From positions 1-46,593 of IMG/VR virus record IMGVR_UViG_3300005577_000011: DNA of 46,593 nt; one strand, 5' to 3'. This DNA is from a virus. Each line of letters starts with the position of its first letter. Positions within the stretch are counted from its first letter, which is position 1. Shown here one piece after another: positions 38,269-45,599 of the stretch. The notes under the pieces were generated by a model. It did no database searches. It was given only the letters and a program-made list of their open reading frames with translations, and was not told where the DNA came from. Both the position numbers and the translations under genes were made by a program.

Positions 38269-38520
38269 GGTCGCGCGGTCGCCGGATCTGCCTCCTGCGG
38301 GAGCGTATTCGGCGGACCTCACCGCGCGACCTTCGGAGCGACCCGTCGTGTACCTCTCTGCGCCGATCTTCTCTTCGCCGGGTTGAACGGTACCTCAGCG
38401 GCGGGTCGCTCCGATTCTTTGAACACTCGCGATTGCCAGGCGCAGCAAAACAAGTGGTTCGCCGCCGAACCCGGCCCGCAGTCGAGGTCAAGCGGGTTCA
38501 ACTCCCGTCCGTTCGCAACC
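38269..38520 (+). ncRNA. Highly structured non-coding region with T-arm-like end
   Basis: 281 bases between genes contain long exact inverted repeats. Hairpin I: GGTCGCGCGGT (38269) with ACCGCGCGACC (38321), inside it CGCC/GGCG and CTCC-TGCG-GGAG. Hairpin II: GGAGCGACCCG (38335) with CGGGTCGCTCC (38402), inside it GTACC/GGTAC. Hairpin III: GGTTCG-CCGC-CGAACC (38456-38471). Finally GCGGG-TTCAACT-CCCGT (38492-38508) looks like a tRNA T-arm. No full tRNA can be folded. It lies directly upstream of the RNA ligase gene. Likely a structured RNA; identity unknown. Confidence 0.6.
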
Positions 38521-38534
38521 ATTCAGGAGGAAGC

Positions 38535-39158
38535 ATGAGCAAATACCCGAAGATCGAAACGCTGTACGAGCGCGACGAGGCCACGCACAAGTTGAAGACG
38601 GAACTCGTCCTAAAGAACCGGACCTACAGCCTTATCAAAACGTGGCAGTTCACCGAGAAGATCGACGGCACCAACATCCGCGTGACGTGGGACTTCGCTG
38701 CCCGCAAGATCACGCTCGGCGGGCGAACGGACGCCGCGCAGATTCACGCGGACCTCGTTCGCTGGCTGTACAAGAATGTTTCGACGGAGCGGCTTGCCGA
38801 TGTCTTTCCCGATGTAAACGCCGTCATCTATGGCGAGGGGTACGGCGCCGGAATCCAGAAGGGCGGCGGCTACTCGGCGACGAAGAAACTCATCGTTTTC
38901 GATGTGCTCGTTGACGGCAAATGGTGGCTCAATTGGGAGTCAACCTGCGATGTTGCCAGCAAGCTCGGACTCGACGTCGTTCCGCTCATCGGCGAGATGA
39001 CCCTCGAAGACGCAACGGATTTCGTGCGGCGCGGTTTCCAGTCGCGGCTGAACGGCGGACAGATCGCGGCCGAGGGACTGGTTGGCAAGACGGCCGAGCC
39101 GCTCTTCGACAAGAAGGGCCATCGACTCATCGTGAAGTTGAAGACCAAGGACTTTTGA
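38535..39158 (+). CDS. RNA ligase (Rnl2-like nucleotidyltransferase family)
   Basis: 207 aa, AGGAGG before the ATG. Nucleotidyltransferase motifs in order: I FTEKIDGTN (Lys42 would be adenylylated), III VIYGEGYG (Glu101), IIIa LIVFDVLVDG, IV AEGLVGK, V LIVKLKTK. It would seal nicks or breaks in RNA using ATP, as T4 Rnl2-type enzymes do. No C-terminal extension and no polynucleotide kinase gene were seen. Adjacent to a structured RNA region that may be its partner or substrate. Confidence 0.82.
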   Translation: MSKYPKIETLYERDEATHKLKTELVLKNRTYSLIKTWQFTEKIDGTNIRVTWDFAARKITLGGRTDAAQIHADLVRWLYKNVSTERLADVFPDVNAVIYGEGYGAGIQKGGGYSATKKLIVFDVLVDGKWWLNWESTCDVASKLGLDVVPLIGEMTLEDATDFVRRGFQSRLNGGQIAAEGLVGKTAEPLFDKKGHRLIVKLKTKDF

Positions 39159-39170
39159 AGGAGAAAGACA

Positions 39171-39398
39171 ATGGCATCCCCGAACCTGATCAACCTGCTC
39201 GCGAAACAGTTCCTCAGCCCCAGTAAGATCGACACGACCGAGAAGATGCTGACCACGATGCACGTGGTCGCGGTCGAAGCGAAGGACGCACTGGAGGCCC
39301 TGACCGTCGGCCAACTTCTGACCGAAGTCGGCAAGCTGAAGGTGCGGCTCAGCGCGCAATCGGCGAAGGCTGCGGCCGAGAAGCCTGCCCGAAAGTAA
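39171..39398 (+). CDS. Small helical protein after the RNA ligase
   Basis: 75 aa, GGAGAAAG before the ATG. Helical (NLINLLAKQFLSPSKIDT, VVAVEAKDALEALTVG), basic Ala/Lys end. Unknown; probably co-transcribed with the ligase. Confidence 0.6.
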   Translation: MASPNLINLLAKQFLSPSKIDTTEKMLTTMHVVAVEAKDALEALTVGQLLTEVGKLKVRLSAQSAKAAAEKPARK

Positions 39399-39401
39399 CG
39401 C

Positions 39402-39755
39402 ATGCCAAAGCGCCGCGACATCGCGCAGTTCATCCGAATCCTCCGCGAAGTTGAACCGCGTTGGATGCGCGAACGGTTCACCAACGGGGCGTGCTACGAA
39501 CTGCACCGCATGCTGGTGAGCGCGTGGCCCGAGGGTGAGCCGTGGATTGCTAGATTCGTTCGTGGTGGTCGAATCGGCTGTCATGTTTTCACGCGGTACG
39601 GTGACGAGTATTTCGATATTGCTGGGCCGCATCGTCTCGCGACGATCCTGAAGTACGCACGCAAACAGGCCGGAACCTTCGATCTGATGGACGGATATGA
39701 CCACGCAAATGCGCGCGAAATGAATCCGCGCCGCCTGGCAACGGAACGTTCTTGA
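39402..39755 (+). CDS. Putative papain-like (C-H-D) protein
   Basis: 117 aa. Cys31 in FTNGACYELHRML at a helix start, His61 in RIGCHVF and Asp72 in DEYFDIAG give the order and spacing of a cysteine-peptidase or transglutaminase-like fold. The strand between (GCHVFTRYGDEYFDIAG) is typical of such folds. No substrate can be named. Overlaps the methyltransferase start. Moderate confidence in the fold, low in activity. Confidence 0.5.
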   Translation: MPKRRDIAQFIRILREVEPRWMRERFTNGACYELHRMLVSAWPEGEPWIARFVRGGRIGCHVFTRYGDEYFDIAGPHRLATILKYARKQAGTFDLMDGYDHANAREMNPRRLATERS

Positions 39756-40633
39756 TGCAACCACCCCTGATGATCGATCTGTTCTGCGGGTCATTCGGCT
39801 GGAGTCAGGGCTGGTTGGAGCTCGGCGGGCGAGTCGTCGGTTTCGACCTCGAACACGAGCCACATCACGGGCCTGTGCCGCGCGGCGCGGACCTCGTACT
39901 TCAGGACGTCCGGACCATCAACGGCGCACTGTTCAAGGATGCCTCGCTGATCGTCGCCAGCTCGCCGTGCCAAGAGTTCAGCTACCGCGCGATGCCATGG
40001 AAGCGGGCGAAGGCACTCGGACCGCCGCTGCTCGGCATTGAGCTCTTCGCGCAGGCTGAACGCATTCAACGCGAGGCGATCGCCGCAGCGGGCCACTTCA
40101 TCCCGATGGTTCAGGAGAACGTGCGCGGGGCGCAGAAGTACGTCGGGCGGGCGCGCTGGCACCACGGGAGTTACTACCTGTGGGGCGACGTGCCGGCGCT
40201 GATGCCGATCACGCTGGGGCGTTCCGACGTGAAGAAAGTCGCGATTCAATCGTGGAGCAACTTCGGGAAACCAGGCTATGTCGGTGAGGCGTTCAACCAT
40301 ACCGCCGAGCGCGCCACGAAGAATGACGGCGGCTCATGGTTCAACGTCGCGCACAACAAGGTCCTTGGAAACAACCCTGTCAGACCTCATGGCGGGCAGA
40401 TTCGCCACGATCCGCGGTACCCGCATTTGGACCCGAACACGGCCGATTACGACGGCGTGAAGCAAGGCGGCAACTGGTTCAACGTTGAAGCGTTGGACCG
40501 TGACGGACAGCAGGTAATCGCGCGACGCTCAGGCAGCAAATCGAACGCCCGCAAAGCCGCCTCGGCCCGCATCGCGAAGATTCCTTTCGCGCTCGCCCAG
40601 CACATCGCCAGGACGTACTTCCCGAAAAGGTGA
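39755..40633 (+). CDS. DNA cytosine-C5 methyltransferase
   Basis: 292 aa from ATG 39755 (TGATG). C5-methyltransferase motifs: I MIDLFCGSFGW, IV SSPCQEFS (catalytic Cys72), VI QENVRG (Glu121), and a C-terminal KIPFALAQHIART helix like motif X. The target-recognition part is unusual, with two similar blocks (GGSWFNVAHN and GGNWFNVEAL). Protects phage DNA from restriction enzymes or marks it for other purposes. Confidence 0.88.
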   Translation: MQPPLMIDLFCGSFGWSQGWLELGGRVVGFDLEHEPHHGPVPRGADLVLQDVRTINGALFKDASLIVASSPCQEFSYRAMPWKRAKALGPPLLGIELFAQAERIQREAIAAAGHFIPMVQENVRGAQKYVGRARWHHGSYYLWGDVPALMPITLGRSDVKKVAIQSWSNFGKPGYVGEAFNHTAERATKNDGGSWFNVAHNKVLGNNPVRPHGGQIRHDPRYPHLDPNTADYDGVKQGGNWFNVEALDRDGQQVIARRSGSKSNARKAASARIAKIPFALAQHIARTYFPKR

Positions 40634-41068
40634 ATGATGATCAAGAGCGTGTACGTCGCGTGCTCATTCAGAACAGACCGATGGATCACCCGGCCGCGCG
40701 TACAGCAGTTGCGCCGAATGGGGATCGAAGTGACGAGCCGATGGATCGACACCGAAGAGTGGGGCAACCCGCTTGGGTCGGGTGACGATGGGTTGTGCGC
40801 GCTCTACGCACGGCAGGACTTTGAGGACATCGACCGCGCGGATGCGGTCCTCTACTTCGCCGACTTTGTCAGCGTTGGCAAGCACGTAGAGTTGGGGTAC
40901 GCGTGCGCGAAAGGAAAGCTCGTCTTGATTGTCGGACATCCCACGTCGGTATTCTGCTTCCTTCCAAACGTTCAGCGGTTTGATACTTGGGGGACTTTCG
41001 TTACGTGGCTCACCATGAGGGTGCCAGCCCCGCCAGTTCAGATTCCGCTGGACGAACTGCCGTTCTAA
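40634..41068 (+). CDS. Nucleoside 2-deoxyribosyltransferase-like protein
   Basis: 144 aa. The Rossmann-like start SVYVACSF, then ARQDFEDIDRADAVLYF, a conserved GKHVELGYACAKGKLVLIVG with the Glu nucleophile candidate, match the nucleoside deoxyribosyltransferase/DUF4406 family. Enzymes here cleave or exchange N-glycosidic bonds of nucleosides or nucleotides. In a phage it may serve salvage or alter nucleotide signals. ATG 40634 directly follows the previous stop; ATG 40637 equally possible. Confidence 0.72.
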   Translation: MMIKSVYVACSFRTDRWITRPRVQQLRRMGIEVTSRWIDTEEWGNPLGSGDDGLCALYARQDFEDIDRADAVLYFADFVSVGKHVELGYACAKGKLVLIVGHPTSVFCFLPNVQRFDTWGTFVTWLTMRVPAPPVQIPLDELPF

Positions 41069-41071
41069 CGC

Positions 41072-41269
41072 ATGCCTTCCCTCGGTGCGCTCAATCGAAA
41101 GCTGCGCATCAAGGAACGACAGGCGAAGGCACGCAAGCGATGCATCTGCGGACACGACAGAAGCGACCACGAGCAGGTAGGAACATCACCGCGTGCATGC
41201 CTCCACGGGCTGAGCGACGCGGTTACGGAAGTGTGCCGATGCCAACGATTCAAGCAAGAAAGTTCTTGA
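41072..41269 (+). CDS. Cys/His-rich small protein
   Basis: 65 aa. Basic N-terminal helix (LRIKERQAKARKR), then CICGHDRSDH, ACLHG, VCRCQRF: seven Cys/His in a pattern also seen in small phage zinc proteins. Its stop codon lies in the centre of a perfect palindrome (41262-41276). Confidence 0.65.
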   Translation: MPSLGALNRKLRIKERQAKARKRCICGHDRSDHEQVGTSPRACLHGLSDAVTEVCRCQRFKQESS

Positions 41270-41276
41270 CAAGAAC
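41262..41276. promoter_or_regulatory. Perfect palindrome GTTCTTGACAAGAAC
   Basis: Seven-base arms around one A, overlapping the end of the preceding gene. It contains TTGACA, an exact -35 hexamer, but no -10 follows at 16-18 bases. Likely a protein-binding site; it could be a LexA-type or phage-repressor operator. Confidence 0.5.
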
Positions 41277-41545
41277 ACGAATTCGGAGGGAAGCTCTCGC
41301 GCGCCCGCCATCAGAGACCGAGATCGATTTCCTTCCTCCTCGAAAGCACGTCAAATCAGCGATGACACGTTCGGTGGCCTTCACCAGACGAAGCACCGGA
41401 CAGGGGAGGAAAGGATGGTGATGCCGAGTGGTCGATAAACACATTCTCACTTGCAAGTGCGAACGCTGTCGCCGACAAGCCTTAGTGTGACGGTCGCGGA
41501 CTGGACATCCGCACCACCGAAGAGAGCGACGAAAGGACGGGCAAA
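41270..41545 (+). other. 276-base stretch with only weak coding signs
   Basis: Two small frames are possible. One starts at TTG 41266 (overlapping the previous stop) and runs to 41421 as a 51-aa basic protein; its codon third positions are poorer in GC than real neighbours. The other, GTG 41428 to 41490, encodes a 20-aa peptide with CKCERC and lies behind GGGGAGGAAAGG. Neither is firm. Confidence 0.35.
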
Positions 41546-41734
41546 GTGGCGAACGAACCGACATGGATTGAACGGGAACCGAATGTAGACGAGTGGACGC
41601 TGAAGTGCGTCAATGCCTGCGAAACGCTCGCTCGGTTACTCACTCATGGATGCCCCGAATTGACACGGATTCGCGTGACGCATGAAAGGCTTCTCCCTCC
41701 CTGTCCCGCAAATCGTGACGGAGTGAACGAATGA
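41546..41734 (+). CDS. Small protein, unknown
   Basis: 62 aa from GTG 41546 with AAAGGACGGG upstream. Helical with scattered Cys (LKCVNACETLARLL, HGCPEL). Not recognised. Confidence 0.5.
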   Translation: MANEPTWIEREPNVDEWTLKCVNACETLARLLTHGCPELTRIRVTHERLLPPCPANRDGVNE

Positions 41735-41753
41735 AGAAGAGAGTTGATCGGGT

Positions 41754-41867
41754 GTGGAACGAGCACTCGCAAAACACTACGGGTTGCGCGTCACGGTCAT
41801 CGGAAACAGTCTGCGCGCGTACCCGCCCCCTCTGAGCGATTCGATGCCAACTCCTCCCTCGAAGTAG
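41754..41867 (+). CDS. Possible 37-aa protein
   Basis: GTG 41754; ERALAKHYGLRVTVIGNS LRAYPPP is protein-like (helix then strand). A competing frame, ATG 41731-41835, is ATGA-coupled to the previous gene but has a poor sequence. If a base were missing upstream, the two would join. Confidence 0.35.
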   Translation: MERALAKHYGLRVTVIGNSLRAYPPPLSDSMPTPPSK

Positions 41868-42526
41868 TGGGTCAATCACTGAACTCCGGCCACGAAAGGG
41901 CGTAAGTCCAACTCATAATCTTGCCGAATATTCTGAGATTCGCGTAACCCCCGCAGCATCAGCACTTACGCGAACCGCCCGATTTAACATTTCGTGCATT
42001 ATGGGACACGTCACCGAATAGGGACGCTCATGGGAAGTCGGAAGGCGTCCGACATAAAGACCCACCACGATCCGGAAGGGGTCCCACCAAACCCAGAGCC
42101 CCCAAGCCCTTGCCCGTCCGGATCGAGGCTGACGCGAGCGAGAGGTAGCGCGTGGCAGCGTACAAGCCAGCGTGAGGCGCGATCGGCTATCGCGCGTGGG
42201 CAACCCCACCACCCACCCCACCCCTCCACCACGGGCGAGGGTGGGCGGCAGAGGGTGGGTGGTAGGGCGGGGACCGGGGCCCATGGCCCTATGCCCAGAC
42301 CCCTCACGCGTGAGTGTTGAGGTGGAGGGTCATACATCATCTCCATGCACGCACGAAATTCAGACATTTCACGTCTCGGTGGGCGATGCGGCTGGTTTCT
42401 AATCGGGAAAGTTCGTGTTGATTTCTGCAACCGCGTGCCTGCGGAAAGCGGAGCGTGAATTCGGCGGTTGCGCGGGAGTGAAGGGAGCGCGTAGGATGCG
42501 GGGCATACAGAACAGGAGGAAATCCC
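41868..42526. other. 659-base non-coding region, candidate origin or control region
   Basis: No believable gene. TTCGCGTAA (41939-41947) and TTACGCGAA (41966-41974) form a nine-base inverted repeat, with a further GCGTAA near 41900. C-tracts (42204-42224) face G-tracts (42233-42279), including ACCACCCACCC (42208) paired with GGGTGGGTGGT (42253). CTCACGCGTGAG (42303-42314) is a perfect palindrome. The flank 41905-42020 is AT-richer than the genome. The combination suits a replication origin or major control region. Confidence 0.5.
42208..42279. repeat. Inverted C-tract/G-tract block
   Basis: Eleven-base inverted repeat ACCACCCACCC/GGGTGGGTGGT enclosing more C and G runs. Eight runs of three or four G lie within about 47 bases on the plus strand, and four C runs just before, so each strand could form a G-quadruplex besides the hairpin. 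Confidence 0.7.
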
Positions 42527-42814
42527 ATGAGCGAATACCAGCAGGCGGCGCAAGGTGGACTCGTCGGCCACGGTTCAGTCGGGACCGCGAAAGCAGCCGA
42601 ATCGCTGCCGATTTGGGCGCGCGCGCACCGCGATCTCGACAGCATGCGCGAGACGCTGATGAAGTGTCGGGAAGACGCGCAGCAGCGCGGGCGAATGGCG
42701 GACAGAGAAATCGCGGACATTGACGCGGCGCTGAATCGCATCCAGCCGCCGGTTCCTGAGGCGATCGGCGTGAACTCTCCGTCCGTCCCGGTCGACTATC
42801 CGCGCCGCTGGTAG
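42527..42814 (+). CDS. Small protein preceding the fibre-like gene
   Basis: 95 aa, CAGGAGGAAAT before the ATG. Polar N-terminus, a helix (ARAHRDLDSMRETLMKCRED, RGRMADREIADIDAAL), Pro-rich end VPEAIGVNSPSVPVDYP. Unknown; first gene after the non-coding region, so perhaps first gene of a late transcript. Confidence 0.65.
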   Translation: MSEYQQAAQGGLVGHGSVGTAKAAESLPIWARAHRDLDSMRETLMKCREDAQQRGRMADREIADIDAALNRIQPPVPEAIGVNSPSVPVDYPRRW

Positions 42815-42817
42815 CCC

Positions 42818-43816
42818 GTGGCCGTCTACGGCAAACGTTTCTGGCCGTGGCGCTGGCGCAAAGCGGGCGATCTCGACGACGTTGACGAGGTTCTGACCTC
42901 CGATCAACTTCGCTCGTTCGTCAGCGACGAGACGGGCTCCGGGGCGCTGGTTTTTGGGACCGCTCCGACGCTCGGCACGCCGGCCATCGCCGACTTCACC
43001 AACGCGCAACACTATCACCTAGATGCGGACGACGGGGGCACGTTGGATGCCGCGGCGATCGCGTCGGGGACGCTTCCTGTGGCACGCGGCGGGACAGGCA
43101 ACACCACCGGCACCGCAACGATCAACGCCAACCTGACCGGACCGATTACGTCGGTAGGGAACGCGACGTCCATCGCATCGCAAACCGGCACGGGCACGAA
43201 GTTTGTCGTCCAAACCAATCCGGCTCTTGTCGGGCCAACGACGGACACCCTCCAGACTTCCGGCCGCGTCGGGATCGGTGTCGCACCCCCGACCGCCACG
43301 ATATGGCAGCAAATCTTCGGAGGGGCGTCGACGGCCACGCGTGTGCGCATCGGCGGGAACGGTACGGCGAACAACCTTGCCGTCAACATCACGCTCGATG
43401 CGTCGACGGGCCTCCTGACAATCGAGGAGGGTACCGGCCCGTCGACGGTTTTTTCCATCACGCAGGCCGGGAAGGTGACGGTCTTCAAATCGACGGTCTT
43501 TCCGAACAAGCCTTTGACACTCGCGAATGGGGCGAACAACGATTTGGCGATCGCGGACGCAGGATTCTTGCGGATCACCGGGCCAACCGGCGCGTTCAGC
43601 GTAAGCGGATTCGCAGCGGGCACCGATGGTCAGGTGCTCGTGATTTTCAACACCACCGCGCAGCAGATGACGCTGACAAACCTCGCGACGTCCATCGCCG
43701 CGAATCAGATTCAGACCTTGACCGGCGCGGACATCGTTTTGCGCGCTGGTACGTCGTCGGCGAGTTTCATCTACGATGGTGGCCTGTCGAAGTGGATCGT
43801 CACGGCGACGAATTGA
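42818..43816 (+). CDS. Tail-fibre or spike-like protein
   Basis: 332 aa from GTG 42818. After a basic Trp-rich start, SDQLRSFVSDETGSGALVFG and TAPTLGTPAIADFTN, then LPVARGGTGNTTGTATINAN are hallmark segments of phage fibre stems. The rest is beta-rich and Thr/Gly/Ala-rich (GRVGIGVAPPTATIWQ), likely a trimeric receptor-binding protein. It is apart from the tail genes but would join the late block on the circle. Confidence 0.78.
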   Translation: MAVYGKRFWPWRWRKAGDLDDVDEVLTSDQLRSFVSDETGSGALVFGTAPTLGTPAIADFTNAQHYHLDADDGGTLDAAAIASGTLPVARGGTGNTTGTATINANLTGPITSVGNATSIASQTGTGTKFVVQTNPALVGPTTDTLQTSGRVGIGVAPPTATIWQQIFGGASTATRVRIGGNGTANNLAVNITLDASTGLLTIEEGTGPSTVFSITQAGKVTVFKSTVFPNKPLTLANGANNDLAIADAGFLRITGPTGAFSVSGFAAGTDGQVLVIFNTTAQQMTLTNLATSIAANQIQTLTGADIVLRAGTSSASFIYDGGLSKWIVTATN

Positions 43817-43827
43817 GGGTGTGGAAA

Positions 43828-44031
43828 ATGTTGACGATGGCCGAGCCTGAAGCGCTGACCCAAACCGGACTCATTCACTCGCGGAATGTCGCGATGGCCT
43901 TTTCGGAACTATATCTTGCGCTCGACAATCACCGCATCGGGGTCAACGATGTTCTTTCGTGGGACTTCGGTCGGTTGACTTGCGAGAAGTGCATCGCCAT
44001 TGAAAACACCGAGGAAGTTGTGGCCAGCTGA
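43828..44031 (+). CDS. Small protein after the fibre gene
   Basis: 67 aa; GAGGG precedes ATG 43828. Helical, with LTCEKCIAI near the end (CxxC). Could be a fibre chaperone-like or unrelated protein; unknown. Confidence 0.55.
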   Translation: MLTMAEPEALTQTGLIHSRNVAMAFSELYLALDNHRIGVNDVLSWDFGRLTCEKCIAIENTEEVVAS

Positions 44032-44033
44032 CC

Positions 44034-44279
44034 ATGCAAATCACGGCGGCAGGAACGGCAACGCTCGTCCTCGGAACAGCGACGGTTCAGACCACCGCCG
44101 CGAAAGCCGGAATGGTGGTCATCATCACCCCGCAAACGCCGCTCGGAACGCCGGGCGCGCGGCTCACGGTCGGAACGATCGTCCCCGGAACGTCGTTCGT
44201 CATCAATTCCAACCTACTCGGCCTGCTCAGCATCCAGACGCTCGACAGCAGCACAGTCGGGTGGGCGATCATCGGGTGA
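44034..44279 (+). CDS. Beta-rich small virion-like protein
   Basis: 81 aa of Thr/Val/Ala/Gly strands (GTATLVLGTATVQTTAAKAG, LLGLLSIQTLDSSTVGW). It resembles the C-terminal beta part of the fibre gene (TLTNLATSIAANQIQ region), so probably a fibre tip or a split-off fibre domain. Its end overlaps the convergent gene by 11 bases. Confidence 0.55.
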   Translation: MQITAAGTATLVLGTATVQTTAAKAGMVVIITPQTPLGTPGARLTVGTIVPGTSFVINSNLLGLLSIQTLDSSTVGWAIIG

Positions 44280-44478
44280 CCGGCCGCCATCCCGCAATCG
44301 CAGCAATCTCACGCGCGCCCTTCACGGTGAGCCCGAGCGGGCGGCGAAATCCACTCACGTGCGCGGCGATCACGACGTTCGCGCGATCGTCAATTTCGAT
44401 GAGGAAGGATTCGCCAGCCCGCGGCGGGATGATGCAGCGGAAGTAGGTGTTCACTTCGGGTCGGAAGAGTTGTTTCAC
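44269..44478 (-). CDS. Small protein, end of the minus-strand operon
   Basis: 69 aa from GTG 44478 (GTGA). Beta-strand pattern CIIPPRAGESFLIEIDDRAN, VVIAAHVSG, then a helix. Coupled to the 113-aa gene upstream. Unknown. Confidence 0.6.
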   Translation of the reverse strand: MKQLFRPEVNTYFRCIIPPRAGESFLIEIDDRANVVIAAHVSGFRRPLGLTVKGAREIAAIAGWRPVTR

Positions 44479-44816
44479 TTCGCCTTTTTCTTCGCAGCGG
44501 TCGGTGCGGGCGGCTCTTCCGAATGCTTCTCGGTGATGGCGTCCGGTTCCAACTGGACCGCAACTGGTGCTTCCTCGGCGGCTGGCGCAGGCGCTTCGGC
44601 TTCCGGTACCACGTTCGCAACCCAGTTGCCCGCCTGTCCACCCTCGAAGCGTCCGCCGAAGACTTCCTCGACGAGCGGGATGCCGTGGCCCTTGAACTCC
44701 TCGTTCGATCGCCCGCACTGCTTTTCGAGCCATCGCAGGGCTTCCTCGGGAGTCCATCCGTCGGTCTTCTTTCCTTCCAACTGCTCGCGCATCTGTTCCC
44801 TGAAGTCGGTGGTCAT
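44475..44816 (-). CDS. 113-aa protein with acidic Ala/Pro tail
   Basis: AAAGGA before ATG 44816. N-terminal helical domain (MTTDFREQMREQLEGKK, TPEEALRWLEKQCGRSNEE) and a disordered Glu/Pro/Ala tail ending in KKKAK. Unknown function. Confidence 0.65.
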   Translation of the reverse strand: MTTDFREQMREQLEGKKTDGWTPEEALRWLEKQCGRSNEEFKGHGIPLVEEVFGGRFEGGQAGNWVANVVPEAEAPAPAAEEAPVAVQLEPDAITEKHSEEPPAPTAAKKKAK

Positions 44817-44905
44817 GTCGCTGTTTCCTTTCGCTGTTGAAGTCTAACGGCGATTGCCGCCGCGAGCAACATTCGGGTCGTTCGTCCCGTCTGGCGATCG
44901 CTCAC
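44813..44905 (-). CDS. 30-aa P-loop-like fragment
   Basis: GTG 44905 overlaps the previous stop (GTGA) and its TGA overlaps the next start (ATGA). SDRQTGRTTRMLLAAAIAVR matches the beginning of small phage P-loop proteins (GRTTRM), but the rest of such a domain is missing. Either a truncated gene kept in place by coupling or a real micro-gene. Confidence 0.5.
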   Translation of the reverse strand: MSDRQTGRTTRMLLAAAIAVRLQQRKETAT

Positions 44906-45402
44906 GACCGCACCCTGCTTGCCGCCACAGCCACCGACTCGGTGAGCGACGGCGTGACCAACTCGACGGCCGGACCCGCGCCGCACTTCGGGCAGATGAG
45001 GATGCGCGGCTCCTTCCTGGAGCGGTAGTCGCATCCTGGCGCGTCGCAAAAGGCTTCGAGCCTTCCGAGTAGGCCGCCGAATTGGATGACGGTGAGAAAT
45101 TCGATCGTTCCGTCGCCAGCTTCGAGCGGGATTTCAACGCCCATGTTCGTGATCGCGTAGAAGTCGCCCTTTTCGGCGTCGCAAGTGATCTTCGTTCCGT
45201 ACATCGTGGTTTCGCTCTTCCCGACGTCAAGCACTTGCGCCCAAATCTGACGGACGTGCTCGTACTTGCCCTCGCCGACGTACACAAGATTGGTGTCCTC
45301 ATCGCCGAGAGCGACTGGTGACGGGCGGTAGCCGTAAAACTCTCGCGTCGAAGCCCTGCTCGCGAGAACGTAGCCGTTGTTAGGAACAAGAGTTTGCTTC
45401 AT
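44902..45402 (-). CDS. Unknown protein with C-terminal zinc ribbon
   Basis: 166 aa. Beta-rich N-terminal domain (NGYVLASRASTREFYGYRPS, LVYVGEGKYEHV) and a C-terminal zinc ribbon with FCDAPGCDY and ICPKCG. The start overlaps the HicB-like gene. Function unknown. Confidence 0.65.
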   Translation of the reverse strand: MKQTLVPNNGYVLASRASTREFYGYRPSPVALGDEDTNLVYVGEGKYEHVRQIWAQVLDVGKSETTMYGTKITCDAEKGDFYAITNMGVEIPLEAGDGTIEFLTVIQFGGLLGRLEAFCDAPGCDYRSRKEPRILICPKCGAGPAVELVTPSLTESVAVAASRVRS

Positions 45403-45599
45403 TTCACGAGCCCATCCTTCCGAACACCCGCGTACGCGAGCGTGTGTTCTCGGTACGCGTCGGCGAGGTTGACCAGTGCCTCTTCGACGGTTTCACCCTG
45501 CGTGATCACCCCCGGCTCTTCGACGCAATGCGCGGTGTAGCCCGTTTCGTGCGCCTCTCCGGTTTCGCTGGCGGGTTGAATCTCAAATGTCAGTTTCAT
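45399..45599 (-). CDS. HicB-like protein (orphan antitoxin fold)
   Basis: 66 aa; the HicB N-terminal fold is visible: LTFEIQPASE, GYTAHCVEEPGVITQGETVE, EALVNLADAYREHTLAY. HicB normally neutralises the HicA RNase toxin and represses its operon with a C-terminal HTH or RHH, which is absent here. No HicA gene lies beside it. Phage orphans of this type may neutralise host HicA. Confidence 0.72.
   Translation of the reverse strand: MKLTFEIQPASETGEAHETGYTAHCVEEPGVITQGETVEEALVNLADAYREHTLAYAGVRKDGLVK

Noticed and set aside
26020-38485. Shared 13-mer CCGGCCCGCAGTC at two intergenic places
   Set aside because: In a GC-rich 46-kb sequence a few such matches are expected by chance, and the flanks do not match.
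38384-38516. Possible tRNA with TGAACGG/CCGTTCG acceptor and a T-arm
   Set aside because: The distance is about 132 bases, no D-arm or anticodon arm folds with the invariant bases, and CCA is not correctly placed.
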